Source of the DNA: Chryseobacterium cucumeris
GTDB lineage: Bacteria; Bacteroidota; Bacteroidia; Flavobacteriales; Weeksellaceae
Direction: 5' to 3'
NCBI RefSeq assembly: GCF_016775705.1
Contig: NZ_CP068760.1
Coordinates: 806,001-870,000 of the forward strand
DNA: 64,000 nucleotides
Below, one piece after another: positions 42,482 through 49,950 of the stretch. The translations under genes and the position numbers were made by a program. Under the pieces are notes generated by a model, which was not told the DNA's origin, ran no database searches, and saw only the letters and a list, made by a program, of their open reading frames with translations. Positions within the stretch are counted from its first letter, which is position 1, and every line of letters begins with the position of its first letter.

Positions 42482-43021
42482 GCCGTAAATGCATCAATTT
42501 AGAGTTTTGATAAAAATTCCATGTAATAATTATCAAAACCTATCCAAATAACATTACTTTATTAACGAAATAGAGACAAGCCAAAAACTTGCCTCTATTT
42601 TTTTAAACAAAATCAATATGGCTATTTAAATTCTAAGTAAAAATTTAAACACTTATTTAAATTTTAAACCAATTCATTTCCAGGTCATTATCAGAATCCT
42701 TTCTTACAAATAGAACGTTTCTCACATAATATTTCTCATTTTGATTGGATGGTACCACATGAGAGTTGTATCTTAGTCACACTAAGACCACATTCTTTTG
42801 GCCCTTTTCTGCGGCCAATTTCCCTCAGATATTATGGTCATTTCTTCAAGATGTATAAGTCTGAAAAAACAACAAAGCAAATGATAACTCCGGTTCACAT
42901 AATGAGTCGGGGAGGATAAAATTTGAATAAAAACTACACAAACCAAACAATTGAAAAACGATGTATTTCGAAAAAATTCTTCTGAAAAAAAACAGATTAA
43001 AATTTAAATAGAAATCAAACC
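42482..43021. other. 540-base intergenic region with palindromes
   Basis: After the terminator at 42568-42604, no gene is visible up to 43021. Two small perfect hairpins occur: TCTTAGT/ACTAAGA with a CAC loop (42771-42787) and TTGGCC/GGCCAA (42798-42818). They are possible operator or leader structures for the three-gene array that starts at 43022. No full TAnnTTTG box was found near the start. Confidence 0.5.
42568..42604 (+). terminator. Intrinsic terminator
   Basis: A 13-bp stem with one A-C mismatch (AAATAGAGACAAG / CTTGCCTCTATTT) is followed by T residues. Confidence 0.88.
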
Positions 43022-43909
43022 ATGAAAAAAATTAACACCTCTTTGATGTTGATCATTGTTAATTTAGCCTTTTCACAAGTAGGGGTTTCCAAAAACCCCA
43101 CTGTTGAAATTCACAACAAGGCTATTTTACAGATAGACGGGAAATATGGGGGTAAAAATTTTGGTATGATGCTTCCTGAAGTATCTTCTCCAGACAATCT
43201 TCCTCTCTATGCACCAGCTGCCTCTGATCCAGAAATGACAGGGATGATGATGTTTGAAAAAACACATGCCACTTTTTACTCTTATGACGGAGCAAAATGG
43301 AACAATGAACCTACTGCTGCAGATTTCAAGATGAAGCAGTCCAGGTTTTTGTCTAATGCTGATGAAGAAATCAGTGTCGTTTGTGTTCTTCTCGGATGTG
43401 GAAGACATGTGGGGCTTGGGTTCAGTGCGCCTGTTGACGGGCAGAAATCTTACAACAATCTCGGTATAATAAGAGAAACTGCGGTTGTTCCGGGAGGAGG
43501 ACTCTATACAGACCAGAGTTTTGACAATGCAAAATTCGTTATTAATCAGGCAGGTGTTTATGACATTTACTTAAATGTACCCTCCAAAACAGGAGGTGCC
43601 GTTTCTTTGACCAGCGGTCCGCAGTATCAGTTAAGAGCTTATCTTAAGCAGCCTGACAACAGTTTTAATGAAGTCAAACTAACCACCTTTTCGCCTGATT
43701 ATTACGGAATCCTGGGAATTGGCGGAGATACCAACACGGCGGCATTTACAACAACCCGAATCCGATTGAATCCCGGTGATTATATTGTTTCCAGAATTCA
43801 ATCTCCTCTTGCCACAGTATCTGTAGTTGTTACCTTAACTGCTGCTACAAATACTAATATCGCCTCATTCTATCCAAGAGAAATAATATTTACCAAAGTA
43901 AGTGATTAA
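43022..43909 (+). CDS. Exported C1q-like surface protein, copy 1
   Basis: A 295-residue exported protein with a signal peptide ending LAFSQ. It has two parts. An N-terminal module (about 20-95) carries the pattern PTVEIHNKAILQ, FGMMLPE and FYSYDGAKWNN, as in many flavobacterial surface proteins. A C-terminal jelly-roll-like region (about 150-295) resembles C1q/TNF-type beta-sandwiches (AGVYDIYLNVPSK, LNPGDYIVSRI). That fold call is by pattern and not certain. It is first of three tandem paralogues and keeps the Cys pair VVCVLLGCG shared with copy 3. No T9SS tail is seen. Confidence 0.7.
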   Translation: MKKINTSLMLIIVNLAFSQVGVSKNPTVEIHNKAILQIDGKYGGKNFGMMLPEVSSPDNLPLYAPAASDPEMTGMMMFEKTHATFYSYDGAKWNNEPTAADFKMKQSRFLSNADEEISVVCVLLGCGRHVGLGFSAPVDGQKSYNNLGIIRETAVVPGGGLYTDQSFDNAKFVINQAGVYDIYLNVPSKTGGAVSLTSGPQYQLRAYLKQPDNSFNEVKLTTFSPDYYGILGIGGDTNTAAFTTTRIRLNPGDYIVSRIQSPLATVSVVVTLTAATNTNIASFYPREIIFTKVSD

Positions 43910-43910
43910 G

Positions 43911-44750
43911 ATGACAAAGAAAGCAATTGCACTCAACATATTAACTTTAACAGCCCTGGGAAGCCTGGGATATGCTCAGGTAAAAATGGGTGACAACCCG
44001 GAAAAAATTCATACAAGAGCCCAGTTACAGGTAGAAAGTAAGACAAAGGGAATCATACTTCCTGTTGTCGAAAATCATACCGAATTGCCTAATTATAATG
44101 CCTCTCATCCGGATTTATATGAGAACAACCCTAGTGATAATGGACTGGTATTTTATAACAAAGAAATAAAAGACGTTGTAAAATATGACGGCTACCGATG
44201 GCTGGCAGTTACCGAAAGGAGTATTAAAAATTATAAAAATCTAAGTATCCTGGGATCAAATGCAGCTGATCTGACTGTTGCCAATGTACTGGGAATTACC
44301 GGACGCCCCACTCTACAGTTCAACATTTTAAATGATGCTGACAGAAATAACATCAATAACCTTGGGCTTACTGTAAATAGCAATGGCGAGATTACCATTC
44401 CTTCTGATGGTTTTTACAGAATTAATCCTTCCGTAAAAACAAGCAGTGCAGGCGGTCTCTCTGTAGGAAATGCAGCTACAATTGTATCCCTGCAGGCGCT
44501 CTATGTAAATGCATTAGCAGATGGCTGGCAAAAAATTCATGAAAACAGTTTCTTACTTTATGGATTGGTGGTTACAGCAGGCAGCTCCAATTCTGTGAAC
44601 AGCTTTTCTACCACCAAATATCTTCATGCAGGTGACCAGATCCGCCTAAGAGGCGGAATTCAGGCTGACACGGGTTTGAACCTCGGAACCGGAGTAAATT
44701 TTAAAATGAATGATAAAGACACTTATATCTATATCGAAAAACTGAACTAA
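43911..44750 (+). CDS. Exported C1q-like surface protein, copy 2
   Basis: A 279-residue paralogue of its neighbours. The signal peptide ends LGYAQ. The N-terminal module reads IHTRAQLQVESKTKGIILP and VVKYDGYRWLAV. The C-terminal beta-sandwich region has DGFYRINPSVKTS and LHAGDQIRLRGG and ends YIYIEKLN. It lacks the Cys pair of copies 1 and 3. The ATG at 43911 begins one base after the stop of copy 1; an upstream in-frame GTG overlapping that stop is less likely. Confidence 0.7.
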   Translation: MTKKAIALNILTLTALGSLGYAQVKMGDNPEKIHTRAQLQVESKTKGIILPVVENHTELPNYNASHPDLYENNPSDNGLVFYNKEIKDVVKYDGYRWLAVTERSIKNYKNLSILGSNAADLTVANVLGITGRPTLQFNILNDADRNNINNLGLTVNSNGEITIPSDGFYRINPSVKTSSAGGLSVGNAATIVSLQALYVNALADGWQKIHENSFLLYGLVVTAGSSNSVNSFSTTKYLHAGDQIRLRGGIQADTGLNLGTGVNFKMNDKDTYIYIEKLN

Positions 44751-44751
44751 T

Positions 44752-45579
44752 ATGATAAAGAAAACATATATATTCACACTTTTACTGATAGCATCAATAT
44801 CCTTTTCTCAAGTCACAGTAGGCAGTAATGCAAGCTCAAGTGCCAATGCAATGTTCAGTGTAGTCAATAAGGAAGATAATGCAGCAAAATCTAAAGGGAT
44901 GATGATCCCGACAGTAAATTATGAAACTGAACTACCTCTTTACAATGCCATTCAGCCAGATCACTTCAATGATGACCCAGGCATGCAGGGAATGATCTTA
45001 TACAGAAAGGACATCAAAAGAGTGGTTGTCTATGATGGTGAGAAGTGGAAACCCACTTTTTATGAAAGCGGAGGAAGAACAACCCGCGCCAGTATGAATC
45101 CTGCAATGGCAGAAAGCGACTTCCCTTCTGTAACCTGTGTGCTTATCGGATGTGGAGAAAAAGATGTCCCGTTCGGATTTTATGACAATACACAGGATAT
45201 GGATAAACTTGGGATCATTAATCCGCAGGGGATCGTAAATAGCAATTTCAACAACTTTACTTTTAAAGAATCAGGGCTCTACAGGGTGCTGATTAGTTTA
45301 AAAGTAAAAACTTCAGGGATACATGTCAGCCCGCCAACCATTTCTTTCAGAGCTTTGAAGAACGGAAATGTGCTTGCGAGAAATGATATTGCTTTAAATG
45401 AAGCCATATTAATTACTGCAGGAGCAAACAGGGTGGGAACCATGGAGTTTCTGTCTATGTTTGACAAAGGAGATCAGTTGAAAGTTCAGGTTTCAGGAGG
45501 AGTTTCTATTCTGACTGTGGCTGATGTCTATAAAATTGTTCCTACAGACGGAACTTTTATCAGTATAGAAAAACTGTAA
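44752..45579 (+). CDS. Exported C1q-like surface protein, copy 3
   Basis: A 275-residue paralogue with a signal peptide ending SISFSQ. The N-terminal module reads NAMFSVVNKEDNAAKSKGMMIP and VVVYDGEKWKPT. The Cys pair VTCVLIGCG matches copy 1. The jelly-roll-like C-terminus has SGLYRVLISLKVK and FDKGDQLKVQVSGG and ends FISIEKL. It begins one base after copy 2 and is closed by a strong terminator, so the three genes form one operon. Confidence 0.7.
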   Translation: MIKKTYIFTLLLIASISFSQVTVGSNASSSANAMFSVVNKEDNAAKSKGMMIPTVNYETELPLYNAIQPDHFNDDPGMQGMILYRKDIKRVVVYDGEKWKPTFYESGGRTTRASMNPAMAESDFPSVTCVLIGCGEKDVPFGFYDNTQDMDKLGIINPQGIVNSNFNNFTFKESGLYRVLISLKVKTSGIHVSPPTISFRALKNGNVLARNDIALNEAILITAGANRVGTMEFLSMFDKGDQLKVQVSGGVSILTVADVYKIVPTDGTFISIEKL

Positions 45580-45594
45580 TTCAATAACAGAATA

Positions 45595-45628
45595 ATAAAG
45601 AGGATGTTCATTGTAACATCCTCTTTAT
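45595..45628. terminator. Bidirectional terminator
   Basis: A perfect 14-bp stem (ATAAAGAGGATGTT / AACATCCTCTTTAT) with a six-base loop lies between the surface-protein array and the convergent SRPBCC gene. Confidence 0.85.
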
Positions 45629-45695
45629 ATAGTATAAAAATCTTTGTTATCATTACTTTTACATTTCAAAATCTTCAGATGGAAACTGTTTTACA

Positions 45696-46187
45696 TTAAC
45701 CTATTAATTCTTCCAATTGATTCAGTCCCATTTTAAAGCCTTCTTCAAATCCCATATCCATAAGCTTTTTCATCACTTCAGGAGAATGGTAATGGATATT
45801 GATGGTTACTTTAGTTCCTTCCTCCACTCCGGTAAAGCCAATCAGCCATTTTGACCTTGGGAAGTCTTCATTGATATTCCCTTTTTCATCACAGAAAGCA
45901 CTCATCCAGTCAAGACTTCTGTGTTCTGTAATTTCTCCATATTGAGTTTGAGCATACATAGGTCCTTTTTCACCGTTCGGACCTACCATTGTGTACATCC
46001 AGATACCTCCTTCCTTGAAATCCTGACTTACCGTTTCACATTTCCACGGTTTAGGTCCCCACCATTGATCCAATAATCTTGCTTGTGTAAAATAGTTCCA
46101 TACGGTTGAAACATCAGCCTTAAAAATCTTCATAACATAAGTACTTGATGCATCAAAATCTTTGTTGAAAATGATCGTAGATTCCAT
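45696..46187 (-). CDS. SRPBCC-domain (AHSA1-like) protein
   Basis: A 163-residue START/Bet v1-like ligand-binding protein of the AHSA1 type. Typical features are the opening FDASSTYVMKIFKADVSTVWNYFT, the conserved LLDQWWGPKPW and the closing amphipathic helix EEGFKMGLNQLEELI. The ligand and process are unknown; relatives are often stress- or regulator-linked. It stands alone with its own strand. Confidence 0.88.
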   Translation of the reverse strand: MESTIIFNKDFDASSTYVMKIFKADVSTVWNYFTQARLLDQWWGPKPWKCETVSQDFKEGGIWMYTMVGPNGEKGPMYAQTQYGEITEHRSLDWMSAFCDEKGNINEDFPRSKWLIGFTGVEEGTKVTINIHYHSPEVMKKLMDMGFEEGFKMGLNQLEELIG

Positions 46188-46388
46188 ATATATTTATTTT
46201 TATTAAAGTTAGCATTTTATTTATTGAAAGGACTTTTCATATGACAAGTAAAAGATAATTCATAAATAATTGTTAAAAAACACTCTTTTAAGAAAAAAAA
46301 AACAATTTTTTGGCTCGTTTTTTGTTTATGTACTCTTAAAAAAATTAATTTTAACATTCATTTTTCCAAAACATATATATTTTAAATA

Positions 46389-47933
46389 ATGAATAACAAA
46401 TTCATCCCAATAATTTCAGTGTTTATGACGATCTCACTGATTGTCTTTGTAACGCTCCAATTTTATTGGTTGAAAGGCTATTACGGCGTACTGGAACAGG
46501 ATTTTTCAAATAAAGTGTATGCGGTTTTGGAAAGTACTTCAAAAAGTATTGAAGAGATTGAAGCTGACAAATACCTGAATCAGGATTATAAAGATTTCAG
46601 AAAAAATATTCTTGCGAACAGCAAACAGCCATCTTTAACTACCATTCAGCAAGTAGAAGACTCCGGGACTCAAAGACAGATTATTTATTCCAAAAATATT
46701 ATTGAAAAAACGCAGCTGCCTATTTCTCAAAAAGGAGATTCTATCAAGCTGACTACATTGTACACAGACGAAGCTGCTTATAAAATAAAAAGAGATACCA
46801 CCAATCGCGAACTTTTAACGCAAGATATCAATCAGGAGATTGAGACGGGAGATTATTCCATGAAAGAGTTTGTGAAAGTATATGGAAACAACCTTCCTAT
46901 TACTAAAAGAGTAGATCCGAAAACTCTTGACTCCGTTATTGCCAAAGAACTGAAAATAAGAGGTATCACTGCCAAGTTCGGATATGGAGTTCTGGATCGT
47001 AATAATAAGCTTACAAGCATTGCGAATAAGGCTTATAAAGAAAAGAAAGACAGTAATACCTACAGCTTTCCTCTTTTTGCCGATAAGAAAAATACTTTAT
47101 ACAGCCTTGCCCTGGTATTTCCTAAAAAAGAATATTCCCTGGCGATGAATAACTGGCCGATGCTTTTGGGAACATTCCTTTCTCTCCTTACCATTCTTGG
47201 GATTTATATTATTTCCATCAATTATATGATGAGGCAGAAAAAACTTGCTGAAGTAAAAACAGACTTCATCAACAACATGTCCCACGAGTTTAAGACGCCA
47301 TTGGCAACTATTTCTGTTGCAACGGATTCATTGGCTAATGACAAAATTGCCACCAATCCGGATAAAGTAAAATACTATTCCGAACTGATCAAACAGGAGA
47401 ATTTAAGGATGAAAAAACAGGTGGAAAATGTACTTAACATGTCCAAGCTTGAGCGAAATGAAGTGGAATTATTTTTAAAAGAGACCAACGTAAGAGAGCT
47501 GATCAAAAAAACAACAGAATCTTTCAATCTGATTGTACAGCAAAGAAACGGAACCCTTACGCAGAAGTTCACGGCCACTCAGTATAATTTTAAAATAGAT
47601 GAATTCCACATCTCCAATATGCTGGTCAACTTACTGGATAATGCCAATAAATATTCTCCTGAAGCACCGGAAATACATGTGGAAACAAGAAATGAAGGAC
47701 ACTGGTATGTGATTGAAATTTCCGATAAAGGAATGGGAATGGATACACAGAATAAAACCAAAATTTTCGAAAAATTCTTCAGGGAAGAAACCGGAAATAT
47801 TCACAACGTAAAAGGCCAGGGATTAGGTCTTTCTTACGTGAAGAAAATTGTAGAACTGCACAAGGGACAGATTATTGTAGACTCTCATAAAGGAAAAGGA
47901 AGTACGTTTACGATAAAACTGCCGATGAGCTAG
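46389..47933 (+). CDS. Sensor histidine kinase (RprX-like)
   Basis: A 514-residue inner-membrane sensor. Two transmembrane helices (about 6-28 and 257-279) flank a periplasmic domain of about 225 residues. The dimerisation domain has phospho-acceptor H299 in NNMSHEFKTPL. The ATPase domain carries N-box LLDNANKYSPE, DKGMGM and GQGLGLSYVKK. Architecture and partner resemble RprX of Bacteroides. The signal is unknown. The matching response regulator lies 158 bases downstream, separated by repeat R3. Confidence 0.93.
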   Translation: MNNKFIPIISVFMTISLIVFVTLQFYWLKGYYGVLEQDFSNKVYAVLESTSKSIEEIEADKYLNQDYKDFRKNILANSKQPSLTTIQQVEDSGTQRQIIYSKNIIEKTQLPISQKGDSIKLTTLYTDEAAYKIKRDTTNRELLTQDINQEIETGDYSMKEFVKVYGNNLPITKRVDPKTLDSVIAKELKIRGITAKFGYGVLDRNNKLTSIANKAYKEKKDSNTYSFPLFADKKNTLYSLALVFPKKEYSLAMNNWPMLLGTFLSLLTILGIYIISINYMMRQKKLAEVKTDFINNMSHEFKTPLATISVATDSLANDKIATNPDKVKYYSELIKQENLRMKKQVENVLNMSKLERNEVELFLKETNVRELIKKTTESFNLIVQQRNGTLTQKFTATQYNFKIDEFHISNMLVNLLDNANKYSPEAPEIHVETRNEGHWYVIEISDKGMGMDTQNKTKIFEKFFREETGNIHNVKGQGLGLSYVKKIVELHKGQIIVDSHKGKGSTFTIKLPMS

Positions 47934-47942
47934 AAAAATAAA

Positions 47943-48006
47943 TGATAGATGATAAGCGATAAATGATACCGATTCTTTCACATCAGTTATCAATGATCAT
48001 TCATCA
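47943..48006. repeat. Imperfect palindromic repeat, gene-less copy (R3)
   Basis: Two 25-base arms (47943-47967 and 47982-48006) pair at 19 of 25 positions. They share the GATAAGCGATAAATGAT and TCATTCATCAATTATAAA strings with R1. It lies between the kinase and response-regulator genes. Confidence 0.65.
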
Positions 48007-48091
48007 ATTATAAAGTTAAACCAAATATCAAAATATAGAAGATAGAGTGAGGAAGTTCATTCTTAATTGTTAATTTTTAATTATTAAAATT

Positions 48092-48778
48092 ATGAGCAAC
48101 AGAATATTATTAGTAGAGGACGATCAGAGTTTCGGGGCGGTGCTTAAAGATTATTTGACCATCAATAATTTTGAAGTGACTCTTGCCACTGACGGGGAGC
48201 AGGGACTTAAAGAATTTACAGAAAATGAATTCGATATCTGCATATTTGACGTAATGATGCCTAAAAAAGACGGATTTTCATTAGCGGAAGACGTAAAAAA
48301 GATTGATAAAAATACACCTATCATTTTCCTTACTGCAAGAAACATGAGAGAAGATATTCTGAAGGGATATCAGTTAGGTGCTGATGATTATATTACAAAA
48401 CCTTTTGATACTGAGCTTCTTTTATACAAAATAAAAGCAATTCTTCAGAGAAGTTCTACCTTGGAAAATGAAGAACAGGAGCAGTTCAAAATCAGTAATA
48501 TTTTCTTTGACTCTATGCTGAGACAGCTGAAAGTAGGTGATAAAGAATATAAACTTTCTCCTAAAGAAAATGAATTATTAAAACTTCTTTGCATCCATAG
48601 AAATGATTTCATGCCGAGAGATCTTGCTTTAAGAAAGATCTGGAAAAAAGAAAATTATTTTACAGCAAGAAGTATGGACGTTTATATTGCCAAGCTTCGT
48701 AAGTTGTTAAAAGACGACGAAGGATTGGAAATCATCAACGTTCACGGAGAAGGATTTAGACTTTTGGTAAAAAATTAA
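48092..48778 (+). CDS. OmpR-family response regulator (RprY-like)
   Basis: A 228-residue regulator. The receiver domain has phosphorylation site D53 (CIFDVMMPKKDG), the acidic pair D10-D11, T81-region FLTARN and the KPFDTELL lysine. The C-terminal winged helix (about 130-226) is of the OmpR/PhoB type with SMDVYIAKLRKLL as recognition helix. It is the likely partner of the kinase upstream. Targets are unknown. A hairpin at 48802-48839 ends the transcript. Confidence 0.95.
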   Translation: MSNRILLVEDDQSFGAVLKDYLTINNFEVTLATDGEQGLKEFTENEFDICIFDVMMPKKDGFSLAEDVKKIDKNTPIIFLTARNMREDILKGYQLGADDYITKPFDTELLLYKIKAILQRSSTLENEEQEQFKISNIFFDSMLRQLKVGDKEYKLSPKENELLKLLCIHRNDFMPRDLALRKIWKKENYFTARSMDVYIAKLRKLLKDDEGLEIINVHGEGFRLLVKN

Positions 48779-48801
48779 TCCAAAAATCAAATTATAAGTA
48801 T

Positions 48802-48839
48802 AAAATTAGCAAAACAATTGAAAATGTTTTGCTAATTTT
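48802..48839 (+). terminator. Long hairpin terminator with embedded -7 box
   Basis: Perfect 15-bp arms (AAAATTAGCAAAACA / TGTTTTGCTAATTTT) with an eight-base loop lie 23 bases after the response-regulator stop. The right arm contains the -7 box TAATTTTG (48833-48840) of the next gene. Confidence 0.75.
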
Positions 48840-48840
48840 G
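48833..48840 (+). promoter_or_regulatory. -7 box for the His/Cys-repeat lipoprotein
   Basis: TAATTTTG ends ten bases before the ATG at 48851 and lies within the right arm of the upstream terminator. Confidence 0.5.
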
Positions 48841-48850
48841 TTTCATACCC

Positions 48851-49501
48851 ATGGATATGAAGAATACATTTATAGGTTTGATTGCCGTATCACTCTTAGC
48901 CGCATCCTGTAAAAAGGATGAAAGAGCTACTTACTTAAAAGAAGAAGCCAACGCTGGTCAGCCCAACGTAGCTCTAAATACCACCTCAAAAACCGCTCTG
49001 ATGGAACAGGCAGGCATCCAGTCCAACGCTGCTCCTGCTCCTATGGCTACAGCTCCGGGAATGAATCCTCCACACGGGCAACCGGGGCACCGATGCGATA
49101 TTCCGGTAGGACAACCTTTGAATGGGCAACCTTCCGCAGCTGCTCCTGCAACACAAAATGTAAATGTGAGCGGGGGCAATACCATCCAGATTGATCCAAA
49201 TGCTATATCACCGGGAAAAATCACCCTTGATAATAACGGGAAACAGATAAAAACCGCACCAGGAATGAATCCTCCACATGGACAGCCTGGACACCGATGC
49301 GATATTCCTGTAGGACAGCCCTTAAACAGTAAGCCAGCTCCTGCGCCACAGGCAGTGCAAAATGCAGTTCAAGCAGCTCCAAGTCCGGCTCCTGCACCTG
49401 CAGCACAGAATCTCGCAATGGGAGAAAAACCGAAACTGAATCCCGCTCATGGTGAGCCATGGCACAGCTGTTCTCTAAAAGTTGGTGATCCTTTACCATA
49501 A
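48851..49501 (+). CDS. Lipoprotein with three His/Cys repeats
   Basis: A 216-residue lipoprotein with lipobox LLAASC (Cys20; an internal ATG at 48857 is an alternative start). Three copies of a motif NPxHGxPxHxC occur: H75-H80-C82, H143-H148-C150 and H200-H205-C207. Ala/Pro/Gln-rich linkers join them. Copies 1 and 2 are near-identical over about 24 residues, yet their DNA differs at many third positions, which suggests selection on the protein motif. The His and Cys spacing fits metal binding; that is inference. It precedes a Cys-rich exported protein and a TonB receptor with metal-binding modules. Confidence 0.75.
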   Translation: MDMKNTFIGLIAVSLLAASCKKDERATYLKEEANAGQPNVALNTTSKTALMEQAGIQSNAAPAPMATAPGMNPPHGQPGHRCDIPVGQPLNGQPSAAAPATQNVNVSGGNTIQIDPNAISPGKITLDNNGKQIKTAPGMNPPHGQPGHRCDIPVGQPLNSKPAPAPQAVQNAVQAAPSPAPAPAAQNLAMGEKPKLNPAHGEPWHSCSLKVGDPLP

Positions 49502-49507
49502 ATTTTG

Positions 49508-49515
49508 TATTTTTG
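49508..49515 (+). promoter_or_regulatory. -7 box for the Cys-rich protein
   Basis: TATTTTTG ends five bases before the ATG at 49521, so the transcript would be nearly or fully leaderless. Confidence 0.5.
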
Positions 49516-49520
49516 CACAG

Positions 49521-49883
49521 ATGAAGCTGTTTCACATACTTGCCATAGTTTTTTGTCTGGGAGTTTTTCTGATTCCCAAGGACTATTTCTATGCGCAGGA
49601 AATGCAGGAAACATGCTGTAAAGCAGAATCTTCCAAGAAAATGGACTGCTGTAAAAATCATTCTTCAAAAAAAGACAGCAAACATGATAACACAAAATCA
49701 TGTAATGATGACTGCTGCTCATCATGCATTGCCTGCTATACTTTTATTGAAACCCCTTTTTCAAAAAATCTACGTCTGGAACTGTCTTATTACAAAGCGA
49801 ATAAGAATCCTCAGTTTCAATATTCAGATCCTTATCTTTCAGACCGTTTGAAGGAAATCTGGCAACCGCCCAAGATAGGTTAA
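49521..49883 (+). CDS. Cys-rich exported protein
   Basis: A 120-residue exported protein with a signal peptide (to FYAQ, residue 26). The mature N-terminus packs nine Cys into about 40 residues: C32-C33, C43-C44, C61, C65-C66, C69 and C72, mixed with His and Lys. The remaining 45 residues are Cys-free and aromatic-rich. The paired Cys pattern resembles metal-binding small proteins, but I know no named family. The ATG at 49521 is chosen because upstream codons run through the -7 box. It lies 19 bases after the lipoprotein and 67 bases before the metal TonB receptor. Confidence 0.7.
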   Translation: MKLFHILAIVFCLGVFLIPKDYFYAQEMQETCCKAESSKKMDCCKNHSSKKDSKHDNTKSCNDDCCSSCIACYTFIETPFSKNLRLELSYYKANKNPQFQYSDPYLSDRLKEIWQPPKIG

Positions 49884-49896
49884 TTAAATACCATGG

Positions 49897-49927
49897 GTTC
49901 ATTATGCCTTATAATGAACTGTTTTTT
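49897..49927 (+). terminator. Hairpin and T run between the Cys-rich and TonB genes
   Basis: A perfect 9-bp stem (GTTCATTAT / ATAATGAAC) with loop GCCTT is followed by TGTTTTTT. No clear promoter lies between it and the receptor ATG at 49951, so it may act as an attenuator. Confidence 0.75.
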
Positions 49928-49950
49928 AATTAATTAAAACTTTAAACAAA

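Noticed and set aside
48851..49501. His/Cys repeats of the lipoprotein as a recent DNA duplication artefact
   Set aside because: Repeats 1 and 2 are alike in protein but differ at many third codon positions, and repeat 3 has diverged, so they are old and maintained.
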